From positions 99,696 through 163,695 of the forward strand of contig NZ_BJDN01000002.1 of assembly GCF_005405165.1 (NCBI RefSeq): a DNA stretch of 64,000 bases. Direction: 5' to 3'. A program made the translations under genes and the position numbers. This stretch comes from Loigolactobacillus binensis (GTDB lineage Bacteria; Bacillota; Bacilli; Lactobacillales; Lactobacillaceae). Below the pieces are notes generated by a model. It ran no database searches. It saw only the letters and a list, made by a program, of their open reading frames with translations, and was not told the origin of the DNA. Of this stretch, positions 1 through 6,990 are shown in pieces. Position 1 is the stretch's first letter. Every line of letters begins with the position of its first letter.

Positions 1-675
1 TTACATTTAAAAGGTAAACACATGCCGTACGTCAGTCGTGGAGGCTTGAAATTAGCCAAAGCGTTGAAAGTCTTTGCAATCGACGTTACCGCTAAAACTG
101 TTTTAGATATTGGCTCGTCCACTGGTGGCTTTACCGATGTGATGTTACAAAATGGTGCGGCCCGTAGCTATGCACTGGATGTGGGAACCAATCAATTAGT
201 TTGGAAATTACGGGAAGATCCCCGGGTCACGGTGATGGAACAAACGAATTTTCGTTATAGTAAATTAGCCGACTTTACCGCAGGTCAACCTAGTTTTGCG
301 TCTATTGATGTTTCCTTTATTTCGTTGCGCCTGATTTTACCCAATTTGGCGACAATCTTACAGCCAGGTGGCGACGTTGTGGCTTTGATCAAACCGCAGT
401 TTGAAGCGGGACCTGAAAATGTAGGCAAAGGTGGTATTGTGCGCGATCGCAAGGTTCATCAAGCTGTTTTGCAGACGATTCTTGATTTTGCGCTTGCCCA
501 TCACTATGACGTGTTAAATTTAGACTTTTCGCCGATCAAAGGTGGCGAAGGGAATATTGAATTTATTACCCATTTACGGTTGAATCTAGACGCGGCAGGA
601 CAATTGGCACCTAATGTTTCGATCGAAGCAACTTTGCAGGCGGCCTATCAGGCTTTAAACGGGGCCAAGGCCTAA
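1..675 (+). CDS. tlyA: TlyA-family rRNA 2'-O-methyltransferase (partial, 5' end outside window)
   Basis: The reading frame is open from base 1, so the start codon and the S4-type RNA-binding domain lie upstream of the window. The visible part holds the Rossmann-fold methyltransferase: the linker PYVSRGG, the SAM-binding motif LDIGSSTGGFTD, then SIDVSFISL and the C-terminal GGEGNIEF. The family methylates ribose in 16S and/or 23S rRNA; the older name is haemolysin A. The gene stands before argR and recN, its usual place in Firmicutes. The ATG at 22 is internal, because the residues before it match the family. Confidence 0.93.
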   Translation, partial: LHLKGKHMPYVSRGGLKLAKALKVFAIDVTAKTVLDIGSSTGGFTDVMLQNGAARSYALDVGTNQLVWKLREDPRVTVMEQTNFRYSKLADFTAGQPSFASIDVSFISLRLILPNLATILQPGGDVVALIKPQFEAGPENVGKGGIVRDRKVHQAVLQTILDFALAHHYDVLNLDFSPIKGGEGNIEFITHLRLNLDAAGQLAPNVSIEATLQAAYQALNGAKA

Positions 676-789
676 AAATCAGCTGGCCAGCGTTGGGTAC
701 TGAACGTAAGGTAACCGGTTTTATTTTTGGGAAGCTAACTTGAAAAGCAGCTTTACGCTTTAAAATTTAAGCCTTGCGCCCATCATTAT

Positions 790-808
790 AATTGCATAAT
801 AGACAATT
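790..808. promoter_or_regulatory. Possible ARG-box-like palindrome before argR
   Basis: An imperfect inverted repeat, AATTG-N9-CAATT, lies about 75 bases before the argR start. ArgR proteins usually repress their own gene through AT-rich palindromes of about 18 bp. The match to the ARG-box consensus is weak, so this is only a candidate operator. Confidence 0.25.
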
Positions 809-883
809 GCCGGCAGATAACGCTTTAATTTTGTTAGTGAATAAGCTATCATGAAGTTAGAATCTGGAAAGCAAGGTGACGGT

Positions 884-1339
884 ATGCGAAAATCGGAGCG
901 GCAGCGCTTGATCAAGCAGCTAATGAATGAAAATGACATTCAAAAACAGGAAGATTTTGTTACATTACTCGAAAATTCCGGCGTAAAGGTTACCCAGGCA
1001 ACTATTTCGCGGGATATCAAGGATATGCAACTGATCAAGGTACCGTCACCTGGTGGCGGTTACCGCTACAGCTTACCTGCACAACAAACGGTGGATACGG
1101 AAAAGAAGTTGAAACGAGTATTGTATGATGCTTATGTTTCGATGGCTATTCAGGATTATTTTATTGTTTTAAAAGCATTGCCAGGTAACGGAACGGCAAT
1201 TGCAACGTTGATCGACCAAATGGAATTTGCGGATACTTTTGGCACTATTGGTGGTGATGATACGGTTTTGATCATCGCTAAAACGCCAGCGGCCGCGCAG
1301 GATCTATATCAGATATTGACGAACTTGCTTGAGCGTTAA
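884..1339 (+). CDS. argR: Arginine repressor ArgR/AhrC
   Basis: A 151-residue protein of normal family length. The N-terminal winged helix-turn-helix carries the recognition helix VTQATISRDIKDM. The C-terminal hexamerisation and arginine-binding domain carries GTIGGDDTVLII. It represses arginine biosynthesis and activates catabolism in response to arginine. The start at 884 is chosen over an in-frame ATG at 851 because AAGGTGAC sits six bases before it and the protein then begins MRKSERQ, typical of the family. The argR-recN pairing is conserved in Firmicutes. Confidence 0.95.
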   Translation: MRKSERQRLIKQLMNENDIQKQEDFVTLLENSGVKVTQATISRDIKDMQLIKVPSPGGGYRYSLPAQQTVDTEKKLKRVLYDAYVSMAIQDYFIVLKALPGNGTAIATLIDQMEFADTFGTIGGDDTVLIIAKTPAAAQDLYQILTNLLER

Positions 1340-1357
1340 GCAAGTTCTTTGTTTTTA
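1321..1357 (+). terminator. Terminator overlapping the argR stop codon
   Basis: A perfect 10-bp stem, GAACTTGCTT with AAGCAAGTTC around a 7-base loop, is followed by a T-rich tract. The stop codon (1337-1339) lies at the loop/stem border, so the end of the coding region forms the left arm. Confidence 0.8.
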
Positions 1358-1445
1358 ACGCTAATTTCGTTTTTTTGCGAATTTTAAATAGGAACCTTGA
1401 TTAACGGCAATGGTGACTATTTCCTGATGGTGAAGGAGGATTTTT

Positions 1446-3149
1446 GTGCTACAAGAGTTAGATATTCGTGATTTTGCGATCATTGAAAAATTGAATATTG
1501 CTTTTCAAGCAGGCATGACGGTTTTAACTGGGGAAACTGGCGCCGGCAAATCAATTATTATTGATGCAGTGGGTGTTTTGGCTGGTGGCCGGGGCTCGCA
1601 GGAATTTATTCGCCAAGGCGCCAGTAAAATGCGTTTGCAAGGCTTATTTCATTTGCCGGAAGCGTCAGCGACGTTTGCCGTGTTGGATAAGTATGGTATT
1701 GAGCATGCTGATAGTGATATTTTGTTGCAGCGTGATTTATACCGAACTGGGCGCAACGTTTGCCGGATCAACGGCCAGTTAGTCAATACCACCACTTTAA
1801 AAGAAATCGGCGAAACGATCGTCGATATTCATGGTCAAAATGAGCATCAGGAATTGATGCACCCAGAGAAACATTTAGCGTTATTAGATGAATTCTACAA
1901 AGTGAAAATTGGGCCGCAGCGGCAAAAATATACGACGGCTTATCTTGAATATCAGCGGCTGAACAAGGCTTACCAAAAACGGATCGCACACGCCAAGGAA
2001 TGGGCGCAACGCTTAGATATGCTGCGTTTTCAAGTGGATGAAATTGCTACGGCCCAGCTGCAGACGGATGAAGAAACAACCTTGGAAAGCGAGCGGGCAC
2101 GGCTCAGTAATTTTCAACGGATCACGGCCGCTTTAAAAACTAGTTATACGGCCATTGCTGGGGATGAAGTCGGGACCATGGATCATATTGGGGCCGCAAT
2201 GGCTGAATTACAACAGATCGCCGCGCTGGATCCGGCGTACCAGGAATTAGCGGATAATGTGCAAACGGCGTATTATACCCTCCAGGATGCGGCTTCAGAA
2301 TTGTTGAACCAAGCTGATTTAATGGAGTGGGATGAAGGCCGCCTAGATGAAATTGAGAAGCGGTTAGAACTGATCCAACAATTAAAGCGTAAATACGGTG
2401 ATAGTATCGCCCAAATCCTCAGCTATTACACTAAGATCAAGGCCGAATTAGAACAGATGGAAGCCACTGACGACAATGAGGATCAACTGGCGCAGCAAGT
2501 GGCCACAGCACAGCAAACCTTATTAAAATTAGGCCGGCAATTATCTAAAACACGCCAGCAAGGGGCTAAAAAGTTAAGTCAAGCGATCCACCAGCAGTTA
2601 GCGGCATTATATATGGAAAAAACCGTTTTTTCTGTGCACTTTAAACCGGTTGCCGCCGAACACTTTTTTGCGACTGGCATCGACGATGTGGAATTTTACA
2701 TTCAGACTAATCCAGGTGAAGCGGCGGGACCGTTAGCCAAAATTGCTTCTGGTGGGGAGCTTTCCCGGATGATGTTGGCGTTAAAAACGATTTTCACCCG
2801 TAGCCAGGGAATCACCAGCATTATTTTTGATGAAGTGGACACTGGGGTCAGTGGGCGTGTGGCCCAAGCGATTGCTGATAAAATTTCTGCGATCGCCCGT
2901 TTTTCACAAGTTTTGTGCATCACCCATTTACCACAAGTCGCGGCGATGAGCGATCAGCATTTCTTCATTCGTAAGCAGGTCAGTGGCCAACGTACAAAAA
3001 CAACCTTGGTGCAGTTGGCTCCGGCCCAACGTGTGGACGAATTAGCACGAATGCTTTCCGGCACGGCGGTTACGAAATTGACGCGTGAGCATGCAAAAGA
3101 GCTGCTGCAGTTGGCTGAAGTGGAAAAAAAGCGGCTGCGTCAAGCCTAA
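1446..3149 (+). CDS. recN: DNA repair protein RecN
   Basis: SMC-like ATPase of 567 residues that acts in double-strand-break repair and presynaptic end processing. The Walker A motif GETGAGKS is near residue 31. A long coiled coil fills the middle (about 150-370). The ABC signature ASGGELSRMM and Walker B IIFDEVDTGVSG follow near 430-470. The GTG start at 1446 has a strong AAGGAGG seven bases upstream. The gene is transcribed after the argR terminator, probably from its own promoter. Confidence 0.96.
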   Translation: MLQELDIRDFAIIEKLNIAFQAGMTVLTGETGAGKSIIIDAVGVLAGGRGSQEFIRQGASKMRLQGLFHLPEASATFAVLDKYGIEHADSDILLQRDLYRTGRNVCRINGQLVNTTTLKEIGETIVDIHGQNEHQELMHPEKHLALLDEFYKVKIGPQRQKYTTAYLEYQRLNKAYQKRIAHAKEWAQRLDMLRFQVDEIATAQLQTDEETTLESERARLSNFQRITAALKTSYTAIAGDEVGTMDHIGAAMAELQQIAALDPAYQELADNVQTAYYTLQDAASELLNQADLMEWDEGRLDEIEKRLELIQQLKRKYGDSIAQILSYYTKIKAELEQMEATDDNEDQLAQQVATAQQTLLKLGRQLSKTRQQGAKKLSQAIHQQLAALYMEKTVFSVHFKPVAAEHFFATGIDDVEFYIQTNPGEAAGPLAKIASGGELSRMMLALKTIFTRSQGITSIIFDEVDTGVSGRVAQAIADKISAIARFSQVLCITHLPQVAAMSDQHFFIRKQVSGQRTKTTLVQLAPAQRVDELARMLSGTAVTKLTREHAKELLQLAEVEKKRLRQA

Positions 3150-3210
3150 AACAAGGGTGTGTTCAAAGGCTGCTATAACGTACGATCCAGTTATATTTGT
3201 TCGGCAGCGC

Positions 3211-3256
3211 AAAAAAAGACGGTTGCACCATAAATAACTTATGGCACAACCGTTTA
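3211..3256. terminator. Bidirectional terminator between recN and the YolD-like gene
   Basis: A 15-bp stem with one 2-base internal mismatch lies between the convergent genes. T tracts flank it on both strands. The minus-strand tract (seven T) is the stronger and serves the YolD-like gene. Confidence 0.75.
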
Positions 3257-3292
3257 TTGTTTGCTTACTGAAAAATACGTTGCATAAATGAA

Positions 3293-3640
3293 CTATGCAG
3301 CTGGATTTAAGGCGATATAGCGGATCGCATTGGCCGTAACTAAGTGAATCAATTTGTGGTCATTAGCGGTAAAAATGATCGTGTCGCGTTGGCGGCGTTC
3401 AAAATAGCCACTGATAGCCGTTTGACCACCATGATCAAAGTCATTGAATTGTACGGTAACGGCGAGTTTCTTATTTAAGGCTTGTGTGAGAAATTGTTCG
3501 ATTTGGAATTGAGGCATCTGGGGACAAGCTTGGTCAGACGTTTGCGGCGTTGCTGCTGGGATTTCAAAATCAACCAGCTTCTGGTAAGACGATTGTAAAT
3601 GCGTGCTAAATTGTTTTAAAGTTGCTTGGTTAAATTCCAT
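3293..3640 (-). CDS. YolD-like small protein under probable LexA control
   Basis: A 115-residue protein. Its second half resembles the YolD-like domain: a beta-rich core with VTVQFNDF, the central GYFERRQRDTIIF and a C-terminal HLVTANAIRYIAL. YolD-like proteins are often encoded beside UmuC/DinB-type Y-family polymerases, but no such gene is present here. Two LexA-type boxes sit at its promoter and ribosome binding site, which supports a role in the SOS response. Family assignment is from general resemblance; the molecular function is unknown. Confidence 0.6.
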   Translation of the reverse strand: MEFNQATLKQFSTHLQSSYQKLVDFEIPAATPQTSDQACPQMPQFQIEQFLTQALNKKLAVTVQFNDFDHGGQTAISGYFERRQRDTIIFTANDHKLIHLVTANAIRYIALNPAA

Positions 3641-3653
3641 TTTTTATTGCCTC

Positions 3654-3703
3654 CGAACATTTGTTTGTAACTCTATTATACGAACAACTGTTCTAAATTG
3701 CAA
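3654..3703 (-). promoter_or_regulatory. SOS promoter with two LexA boxes
   Basis: Read on the minus strand there is TTGCAA, a 17-bp spacer and TATAAT. The spacer contains CGAACAACTGTTCT (3681-3694, plus-strand reading). A second box, CGAACATTTGTTTG (3654-3667), overlaps the Shine-Dalgarno. Both match the Firmicutes LexA/DinR consensus CGAAC-N4-GTTYN. LexA bound here would cover the promoter and the start of the transcript. Confidence 0.8.
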
Positions 3704-3970
3704 TGCTTTTTTAAATTTACGCGTTAAATTCTTCAGTTTGTGCAGCAAGCATATGCTAGAATATGAAGAGCACAGTGACACAGCAAGTTTAGAAAAATTG
3801 TAGGTAGCAGCATAACATATTATCATTTTCGGTTTCATTTGTCTTCAATAACGACTTGTTTTTTATTGGTCAAAATGAAAGGTCACGGAGTCCGTGCGTA
3901 CCGTTAAGTTTGTGGGTTGATCGGTACTAAAATTGTTTTTATTCATGTTCTGAGAAAGTAGGTGGATTTA
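3704..3970. other. Intergenic region before the PC4-like gene with two inverted repeats
   Basis: No convincing gene. Two adjacent inverted repeats occur: CACGGA-G-TCCGTG at 3884-3896, and GTACCG (3898-3903) with CGGTAC (3922-3927), followed by a T-rich stretch. They could form a leader structure ahead of the small gene at 3971. Role unknown. Confidence 0.4.
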
Positions 3971-4198
3971 ATGGCAGCAGCGTTAGACTTCACGATTGAA
4001 GAGACCATCGGCGTTTTAAGCACAAGTAAAAGTGGGTGGACTCGAGAATTGAATTTAGTCAGTTGGAATGGTCGGCCAGCTAAATTTGATCTGCGTGATT
4101 GGTCACCGGATCACAGTAAAATGGGTAAGGGCTTAACGCTGACCAATGAAGAAATTGATCAGTTGCGGCAACTATTAACGGGTATGATCAGCGACTAG
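3971..4198 (+). CDS. YdbC/PC4-family putative ssDNA-binding protein
   Basis: A 75-residue protein of the YdbC family, which has the fold of the PC4 transcription coactivator and binds single-stranded DNA. Typical features are the opening FTIEETIGVLS, the tryptophan-rich GWTRELNLVSWNG, the KFDLRDWSPDH segment and the C-terminal LTNEEIDQLRQLL helix. The ATG at 3971 is preferred over an in-frame GTG at 3962, because GTAGGTGG then lies at a proper distance. It stands alone between recN and gmk. Confidence 0.8.
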   Translation: MAAALDFTIEETIGVLSTSKSGWTRELNLVSWNGRPAKFDLRDWSPDHSKMGKGLTLTNEEIDQLRQLLTGMISD

Positions 4199-4267
4199 AC
4201 TTGAAAAATCATGAAAAAAAGTGCAAAATAGAGATTAAAATTTAGTCAGTAGAAGGAGAATTAACCG

Positions 4268-4888
4268 ATGGCGACACGCGGGATGTTAATCGTTTTATCT
4301 GGCCCCTCTGGTGTAGGTAAGGGCACAGTACGTAAGGCAATGTTTCAGGATCAGCAACGTGATTTTGTATATTCGATCTCAATGACCACCCGGCAACCAC
4401 GGCCAGGCGAAGTTAACGGGGTTGATTACTATTTTTGTAGCAAGGAAGAATTTCAGCAAGAAATTGCTAATGATGGTATGCTAGAGTATGCGCAGTATGT
4501 TGATCATTATTACGGCACACCGTTAAAATACGTTAATCAAACCTTAGATTCAGGCAAAGATGTTTTCTTGGAGATCGAAGTTAACGGGGCGATGCAGGTT
4601 CGGGAGAAATGTCCTGACGGTGTTTTCATCTTTTTGACGCCACCAGATCTGTCCTCATTGAAACAACGGATCAAAGGCCGTGGTTCTGAAGATATGCAGA
4701 CAATCGATAAACGGATGGTCAAGGCTGTTGCTGAGATCAAAATGATGCGGCAGTATGATTATGCAGTGGTCAATGATACAGTAGCCAATGCAGTGCAACG
4801 GATAGAGAACATTATTGAAAGTGAACACCTACGCGTGCCGCGGGTTATTTCACAGTATGAGAAAATGATAGGAGTTGGCGAAAAATGA
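4268..4888 (+). CDS. gmk: Guanylate kinase
   Basis: Phosphorylates GMP to GDP with ATP. It is 206 residues, the usual length. The P-loop [10 protein letters not shown] is near residue 11. The GMP-binding segment [17 protein letters not shown] and the lid with RIKGRGSED are intact. The start has AGAAGGAG upstream. It overlaps rpoZ by 4 bases (ATGA), a translational-coupling arrangement that is standard in this phylum. Confidence 0.97.
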   Translation: MATRGMLIVLSGPSGVGKGTVRKAMFQDQQRDFVYSISMTTRQPRPGEVNGVDYYFCSKEEFQQEIANDGMLEYAQYVDHYYGTPLKYVNQTLDSGKDVFLEIEVNGAMQVREKCPDGVFIFLTPPDLSSLKQRIKGRGSEDMQTIDKRMVKAVAEIKMMRQYDYAVVNDTVANAVQRIENIIESEHLRVPRVISQYEKMIGVGEK

Positions 4889-5145
4889 TTTTATATCCTT
4901 CAATTGATAAATTATTGGACAAAGTAGATTCACGCTATTCATTGGCAGTTTTATCCGCTAAGCGGGCACATGAGATCGAAGCAGGTGGCATTAGAATGTT
5001 ACCTGATAGCGACTATCATTCACCACAGACAGTGGGCCAGGCTTTGGAAGAAATCGCTGATGGTGAAGTGATCGTGGACCCAACTTCATTGATGACGGAA
5101 CGCGAAGCAGAAGCACAGGATCAAGCAGATAAGCACGAAAAATAG
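4885..5145 (+). CDS. rpoZ: RNA polymerase omega subunit
   Basis: An 86-residue omega subunit that helps assemble and stabilise RNA polymerase. It begins [20 protein letters not shown] and contains the conserved SAKRAHEI. The acidic, charged tail is common in lactobacilli. It overlaps the end of gmk by 4 bases. A terminator follows at 5176, so gmk-rpoZ form a short unit separate from coaBC. Confidence 0.95.
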   Translation: MILYPSIDKLLDKVDSRYSLAVLSAKRAHEIEAGGIRMLPDSDYHSPQTVGQALEEIADGEVIVDPTSLMTEREAEAQDQADKHEK

Positions 5146-5175
5146 TGTTTAGGCAATTAAATGTAACTTTAGGTG

Positions 5176-5210
5176 AAGAGTTCGGCGGATACTGACCACG
5201 AGCTCTTTTT
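5176..5210 (+). terminator. Terminator after rpoZ
   Basis: Nine-bp stem, AAGAGTTCG with CGAGCTCTT (one G-U pair), followed by a T tract. It separates gmk-rpoZ from coaBC. Confidence 0.7.
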
Positions 5211-5290
5211 CTATACGGTGGCTTGAATTGGGTTAGGTAGCTAATAAAAATTAACGCCAACTGATTCACGTAACACAGATTAGGGTTTTC

Positions 5291-5299
5291 TGCTACAAT
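5291..5299 (+). promoter_or_regulatory. Extended -10 element before coaBC
   Basis: TGCTACAAT matches an extended -10 element (TGn plus TACAAT) about 115 bases before the coaBC start. The -35 region is poor. It is the best promoter candidate between the rpoZ terminator and coaBC. Confidence 0.45.
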
Positions 5300-5413
5300 A
5301 GCTATATTGAACGGCGTGTGTTTTGGCACATCACTATGATGAAGTTATTGTTCATTTGCGGAAGTTGCAAGACGCGGCCTAATTACTTAGGTGCAAATAA
5401 GGGGGAAGTTATT

Positions 5414-6628
5414 TTGTTGGCTGGAAAACATGTGGCGTTGTACGTTAGTGGTGGGATCGCCGCGTATAAAGCGGCGTATTTAGTGCGGGATTTAATTCGG
5501 CAAGGTGCGCAGGTTCGGGTTGTGGAAACTACAGGCGCGCAAGCTTTCGTGACGCCGCTCACTTTTCAAACGTTGAGTAAGCATGCGGTTTACACGGATC
5601 GCTTTGCCCAATTAGCACCAGATGAAGTTGCCCATATTGAATTAGCCGATTGGACGGAGATCGCCCTGGTGGCGCCGGCAACGGCTGATTTAATCGCTAA
5701 AATGGCTCACGGTATTGCTGATGATTTTGCTAGTACTGCTTTGCTGGCCACTACTGCGGTTAAGTTTGTGGCGCCGGCGATGAACGTTCATATGTGGGAA
5801 AACCCCGCCACACAGCGCAACGTGACGACTTTGAAGGGTGATGGCGTACACATCATCGAACCGGATACGGGCTTTTTAGCGGAAGGTTATAGTGGTAAGG
5901 GGCGTTTTCCTGAGCCAGAACAAATTGTGGCCCTACTGCGCGCTAAATTACTAGCCCAGGATACCGATTTACTGCTACATGGTCAGCAAGTATTAGTCAC
6001 TGCTGGTGGCACGCGGGAACGGCTGGACCCGGTTCGTTATTTGACCAATGATTCTTCTGGTAAAATGGGCTATGCGTTGGCGCAGGCCGCTCAGAATCTA
6101 GGTGCCCAGGTCACGTTGATCAGTGCGCCAACTGCTTTACCTGTTCCAGTGGGGGTAACTTATGTGGGTGTCGACTCCGCAGCGGCGATGCGCGCGGCCT
6201 TGTTACAGCGCTATGCCACTGCGCAGCTGGTGATCATGGCGGCGGCAGTGGCTGATTTTCGGCCGGCAACAGTTGCGGACAATAAAATAAAAAAGACGAC
6301 CGCGGATTATACGTTGGCGTTAACAAAAAATCCGGATATTTTAGCAGAATTAGGCCAGCAAAAGCAGCAGCAATTTTTAATCGGCTTTGCTGCAGAAACC
6401 CAGCATTTATTAGCCAATGCCCAGCAGAAATTGGTGACTAAAAAAGTTGATATGATCGTGGCCAACGATGTTTCGCAGGCGCAGGTCGGTTTTGATCACG
6501 ATACCAACGCGGTCACCGTTTTACAACCCCAACAGGCACCGCAACAGTTGCCGCTGGCCAGTAAGCAAGTGATCGCCCAGCAGATCCTGCAATTAGCGAT
6601 CAAAGCCCAGGCGGCGCGAGCAAATTAA
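5414..6628 (+). CDS. coaBC: Bifunctional phosphopantothenoylcysteine decarboxylase/synthetase (CoaBC)
   Basis: Makes 4'-phosphopantetheine for CoA synthesis in two steps. The N-terminal flavoprotein half (CoaC) has the catalytic His in VAHIELADW, then PAMNVHMWENPATQRN. The C-terminal half (CoaB) has TAGGTRERLDPVRYLTN, SSGKMG and AAAVADFRP. The segment that normally reads LACG in CoaC reads LAEGYSGKGRF here, so the expected cysteine is glutamate. The start is a TTG at 5414 or 5417 behind AAGGGGGAAG; a longer upstream extension has no support. Length is 404 residues, normal for the family. Confidence 0.93.
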   Translation: MLAGKHVALYVSGGIAAYKAAYLVRDLIRQGAQVRVVETTGAQAFVTPLTFQTLSKHAVYTDRFAQLAPDEVAHIELADWTEIALVAPATADLIAKMAHGIADDFASTALLATTAVKFVAPAMNVHMWENPATQRNVTTLKGDGVHIIEPDTGFLAEGYSGKGRFPEPEQIVALLRAKLLAQDTDLLLHGQQVLVTAGGTRERLDPVRYLTNDSSGKMGYALAQAAQNLGAQVTLISAPTALPVPVGVTYVGVDSAAAMRAALLQRYATAQLVIMAAAVADFRPATVADNKIKKTTADYTLALTKNPDILAELGQQKQQQFLIGFAAETQHLLANAQQKLVTKKVDMIVANDVSQAQVGFDHDTNAVTVLQPQQAPQQLPLASKQVIAQQILQLAIKAQAARAN

Positions 6629-6643
6629 TTGAACGGTTCCTTA

Positions 6644-6978
6644 TATATTGTGAAGTAGAACCATGTTTCTTGCGGCACGGTTTTGGCCACAAGAATGGTT
6701 ATCGTCCGTAACATCCGAGCTTATTAGTGTTTTTGACTAATAAGCAACCTATATTGTGAAGTAGAACCATGTTTCTTGCGGCACGGTTTTGGCCACAAGA
6801 ATGGTTATCGTCCGTAACATCTGGGCTTATTAGTGCTTTTGACTAATAAGCAACCTATATTGTGAAGTAGAACCATGTTTCTTGCGGCACGGTTTTGGCC
6901 ACAAGAATGGTTATCGTCCGTAACATCTGGGCTTATTAGTGCTTTTGACTAATAAGCAACCTATATTGTGAAGTAGAA
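6644..6978 (+). repeat. Three tandem 106-bp structured repeats plus a partial fourth
   Basis: Copies begin at 6644, 6750 and 6856, and a partial copy begins at 6962: an exact 106-bp period. Each unit can fold into two hairpins. The first pairs AACCAT with ATGGTT and TCTTG with CAAGA. The second is a perfect 9-bp stem, CTTATTAGT with ACTAATAAG. The three differences between copies 1 and 2 fall in a loop or linker, not in stems. The last partial copy runs into the priA Shine-Dalgarno. No family is recognised with certainty. Confidence 0.9.
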
Positions 6979-6990
6979 AGGTGGTTAGTC

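Noticed and set aside
6665..6740. 25-codon peptide in each 106-bp repeat as a type I toxin
   Set aside because: There is no Shine-Dalgarno, the peptide is not a hydrophobic membrane helix, and the matching repeat at 63706 does not encode a similar peptide.
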